From Paralichthys olivaceus (Eukaryota; Chordata; Actinopteri; Pleuronectiformes; Paralichthyidae): 64,000 nucleotides of DNA. The notes beneath the pieces are model-generated. The model was not told the origin of the DNA. It worked only from the letters and a program-made list of their open reading frames with translations, and searched no databases. The stretch is taken from NCBI RefSeq assembly GCF_024713975.1, contig NC_091112.1, positions 472,001 through 536,000 on the forward strand, written 5' to 3'. This document shows, in pieces, positions 63,870-64,000 of the stretch. Position numbers and translations under genes: made by a program. The stretch's first letter is position 1. The number at the start of each line of letters is the position of its first letter.

Positions 63870-64000
63870 CACTCAGGCCGGAAGTCGCGCTCCTGCAGCA
63901 GCAGAATAAAGATGGCCGTCGTCAGGTCGGTGGAAGAATCGGAGGCTTTTTTATTAAACTGTCTCTTTTACTAACGACGCGACGGAGCGAACGATGCGGG
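63870..64000 (+). promoter_or_regulatory. CpG-rich promoter-like edge with ETS site
   Basis: CCGGAAGTCGCG at 63888-63899 is an ETS-type core-promoter motif, and CpG density rises sharply (ACGACGCGACGGAGCGAACG). A short frame ATG at 63912 runs 20 codons to a stop at 63972-63974. A further ATG lies at 63994-63996 and stays open to the window end. The start of a gene beyond the edge is likely, but neither start can be proven. Confidence 0.45.

Overview
The window looks like nuclear DNA from a ray-finned (teleost) fish, probably a percomorph. The genes have many short introns with vertebrate GT-AG junctions. CA/GT microsatellites and minisatellites are dense, and several dispersed repeats have a teleost look. 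One gene resembles a fish MHC class I chain of the Z type. All gene models were built by hand from splice sites and reading-frame phase. Each joins into one uninterrupted frame of whole codons, which is the main support for the coordinates.

Left part (1-9.9 kb): an immune-type cluster. A plus-strand immunoglobulin-superfamily receptor (236-5516) and a minus-strand one (9860-6174) both have a signal peptide, V-type Ig domain(s), one membrane helix and a tail with two ITIM-like tyrosines. A minus-strand two-exon gene (3604-2199) lies inside the large third intron of the first receptor. It encodes an ADP-ribosyltransferase-like domain, and two perfect interferon-response (ISRE) cores lie upstream of it. 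A relic of its first exon lies just before the first receptor, so this block has been duplicated.

Middle part (10.2-47 kb): atf6b (10728-17697, 17 coding exons, 706 aa), then about 12 kb without a recognisable gene, then tenascin-X-like tnxb (29982-46921, 19 coding exons, 2199 aa). The order and orientation match the mammalian MHC class III region. The tenascin has 10 EGF repeats, six fibronectin III domains and a fibrinogen-like domain. A 3.18-kb exon between FN3 domains 2 and 4 encodes a disordered, serine-rich and arginine-rich segment.

Right part (49-60 kb): a divergent LIM-homeobox gene of the Lhx2/Lhx9 group (49113-51695, 404 aa), the QRFP/26RFa neuropeptide precursor (54180-54695, 171 aa) and an MHC class I heavy chain (55377-59904, 462 aa). 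The MHC gene has a tandemly duplicated cytoplasmic exon. Tenascin, ATF6, LHX2/9 and QRFP relatives are also spread over the human chromosome 1q and 9q34 regions that are paralogous to the MHC. This window seems to keep, next to MHC genes, members that the mammalian MHC has lost.

The last 4 kb holds a dispersed TTAA-ended element, a large palindromic minisatellite, a cluster of CRE motifs, another minisatellite and, at the very edge, a CpG-rich promoter-like stretch. The functional link between immune genes and developmental genes is positional (the MHC region), not a pathway.
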